A stretch of 6,468 nucleotides of DNA from Desulfobacula sp. (lineage in GTDB: Bacteria; Desulfobacterota; Desulfobacteria; Desulfobacterales; Desulfobacteraceae), in assembly GCF_021107415.1 (NCBI RefSeq), contig NZ_JAIOSW010000059.1, positions 1 through 6,468 on the forward strand, in the 5' to 3' direction. Below, one piece after another: positions 5,632-6,468 of the stretch (its first letter is position 1; every line of letters begins with the position of its first letter). Below the pieces are notes generated by a model. That model was given only the letters and a program-made list of their open reading frames with translations. It was not told where the DNA came from and ran no database searches. The position numbers and the translations under genes are program-made.

Positions 5632-6468
5632 AAAATGCTCTTCAACCACACCGCCGACTGAAGAAAGATGGATGCAAAGATTGTCACAAGTTTTTATTGA
5701 ACCCTCAAATGAACCACAGGGTTGAATGAATTTACTCTTAATAATTCCAAGATTGTCATTTGCTTTTCGGATGCCTTCGGGGTTGAACCTAAGATTGATA
5801 AGGTCATTTTTGCTTTTGATCTGCCAGGGAAGCTCAGGTTTTTTTGAATCATAGGTAAAAGTAATTTCACCCTGTTTTAAGGGTGTCCCATTAATCCACA
5901 CCGTATTTTCCAGTAAACCGTTTTCATATACACCCGAGGAAAAATTAAACCCGATTTGAGTTCCATCATCTGCAAAGCCTGCACCACATGCCCAGTTCCA
6001 AAATGTTTGTCTGGGGTAAAATCCATTGGTCCAGTCAAACACGGCAAAGGTGTTTTTAGATGCAAGGTCAAAGATTTTTTTATTTACAATGATTTTCCCT
6101 CTGGCTTTCAGCCCGGCGGTTTTAGTTGTAAATGCAGGTTTGTTGTTTTTCATTGGCATTAAAAAGTGCATGGGCGATATGCCGCCATCCGGTTCAATGA
6201 CCTCAATATCGGCTTTGAGAGATCTGCCCGGCAGATAAAAAGAAGCTTTGATTATACTTGGGTCTGGGCTTTTATTATGGGTAAGGATCAGGCTGCCCCT
6301 AAGGCTTTTGTAGCTGCAAATACCATTTTCAGGGTTTCGATCATATTGAACCTGTCCTACGGGGGGAAATACCAGTGAGTGGTTAATCATCTTACGCTTC
6401 TGCCGGTCAAAACCAAAGGCAAACGCACTTGAAATGTATCCAAGATGGACCACGGCACATCCGAAAAT
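5620..6468 (-). CDS. DUF2804-family protein, C-terminal part (5' end outside window)
   Basis: This protein belongs to an uncharacterised family and no activity can be assigned. The frame is open to the right edge and gives 282 residues ending at the TAA (5622-5620). A GTG at 6453 could serve as a start, but the frame continues upstream to the window edge. The residues around it (GCAVVHLGYISSAFAFGF) look like the internal strand normally found some 50 or more residues into DUF2804 proteins, so the true start is probably outside. The family core is the aromatic-rich stretch AVFDWTNGFYPRQTFWNW, followed by GAGFADDGTQIGFNFS and, later, ENTVWINGTPL. The C terminus GGVVEEHFAKW is typical. The alternating short strands suggest a beta-rich fold, possibly lipocalin or AttH-like, which is an inference. 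There is no membrane segment in the visible part. It lies 129 bp upstream of the histidine kinase on the same strand. Confidence 0.8.
   Translation of the reverse strand: MFGCAVVHLGYISSAFAFGFDRQKRKMINHSLVFPPVGQVQYDRNPENGICSYKSLRGSLILTHNKSPDPSIIKASFYLPGRSLKADIEVIEPDGGISPMHFLMPMKNNKPAFTTKTAGLKARGKIIVNKKIFDLASKNTFAVFDWTNGFYPRQTFWNWACGAGFADDGTQIGFNFSSGVYENGLLENTVWINGTPLKQGEITFTYDSKKPELPWQIKSKNDLINLRFNPEGIRKANDNLGIIKSKFIQPCGSFEGSIKTCDNLCIHLSSVGGVVEEHFAKW

Noticed and set aside
6451..6453. GTG at 6453 as the true start of the DUF2804 gene
   Set aside because: The frame stays open to the window edge, only 15 bases of upstream sequence are available, and the residues around it look like an internal conserved strand, so the gene most likely begins outside the window.

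Overview
The window reads as ordinary chromosomal sequence from a bacterium. The best guess is an anaerobic sulfate-reducing deltaproteobacterium (Desulfobacterota, Desulfobacterales-like). This rests on the general character of the proteins: a soluble GAF-PAS histidine kinase opening with a [18 protein letters not shown] coiled coil, and an aspartokinase, a fused NAD(P)HX repair enzyme and a TsaE of the expected kind. No marker gene here proves the taxonomy. Coding density is high, and no mobile element, CRISPR array, tRNA or rRNA was seen.

Layout. On the + strand, bases 3-440 hold the C-terminal part of orotidine 5'-phosphate decarboxylase (pyrF), cut by the left edge. Everything else is on the - strand. 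Reading in the direction of transcription (right to left), it begins with a DUF2804-family protein cut by the right edge (6468-5620). An AT-rich gap of 129 bp follows. Next come four closely packed genes: a cytoplasmic sensor histidine kinase (5487-3763), a bifunctional NAD(P)H-hydrate epimerase/dehydratase nnr (3727-2162), the tRNA t6A ATPase tsaE (2165-1701) and aspartokinase lysC (1669-449). The lysC and pyrF genes converge with only 8 bp between their stop codons.

The spacing suggests that kinase-nnr-tsaE-lysC form one transcription unit. The kinase-nnr gap is 35 bp, nnr and tsaE overlap by 4 bp (ATGA), and the tsaE-lysC gap is 31 bp. The nnr-tsaE pair is a widely conserved neighbourhood (yjeF-yjeE in E. 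coli) and combines repair of damaged nicotinamide cofactors with tRNA modification. lysC starts the aspartate-family amino acid pathway. The kinase at the head of the unit has no response regulator in the window, so its output is unknown. The promoter most likely lies in the AT-rich gap, which also carries a near-perfect inverted repeat.

No clearly novel multi-gene system was found. The items most worth a second look are the inverted repeat before the kinase gene, a possible internal translation start in lysC that would give a regulatory beta subunit, the Shine-Dalgarno-free start of tsaE, an extended linker after the kinase's phospho-acceptor histidine, and the uncharacterised DUF2804 protein.
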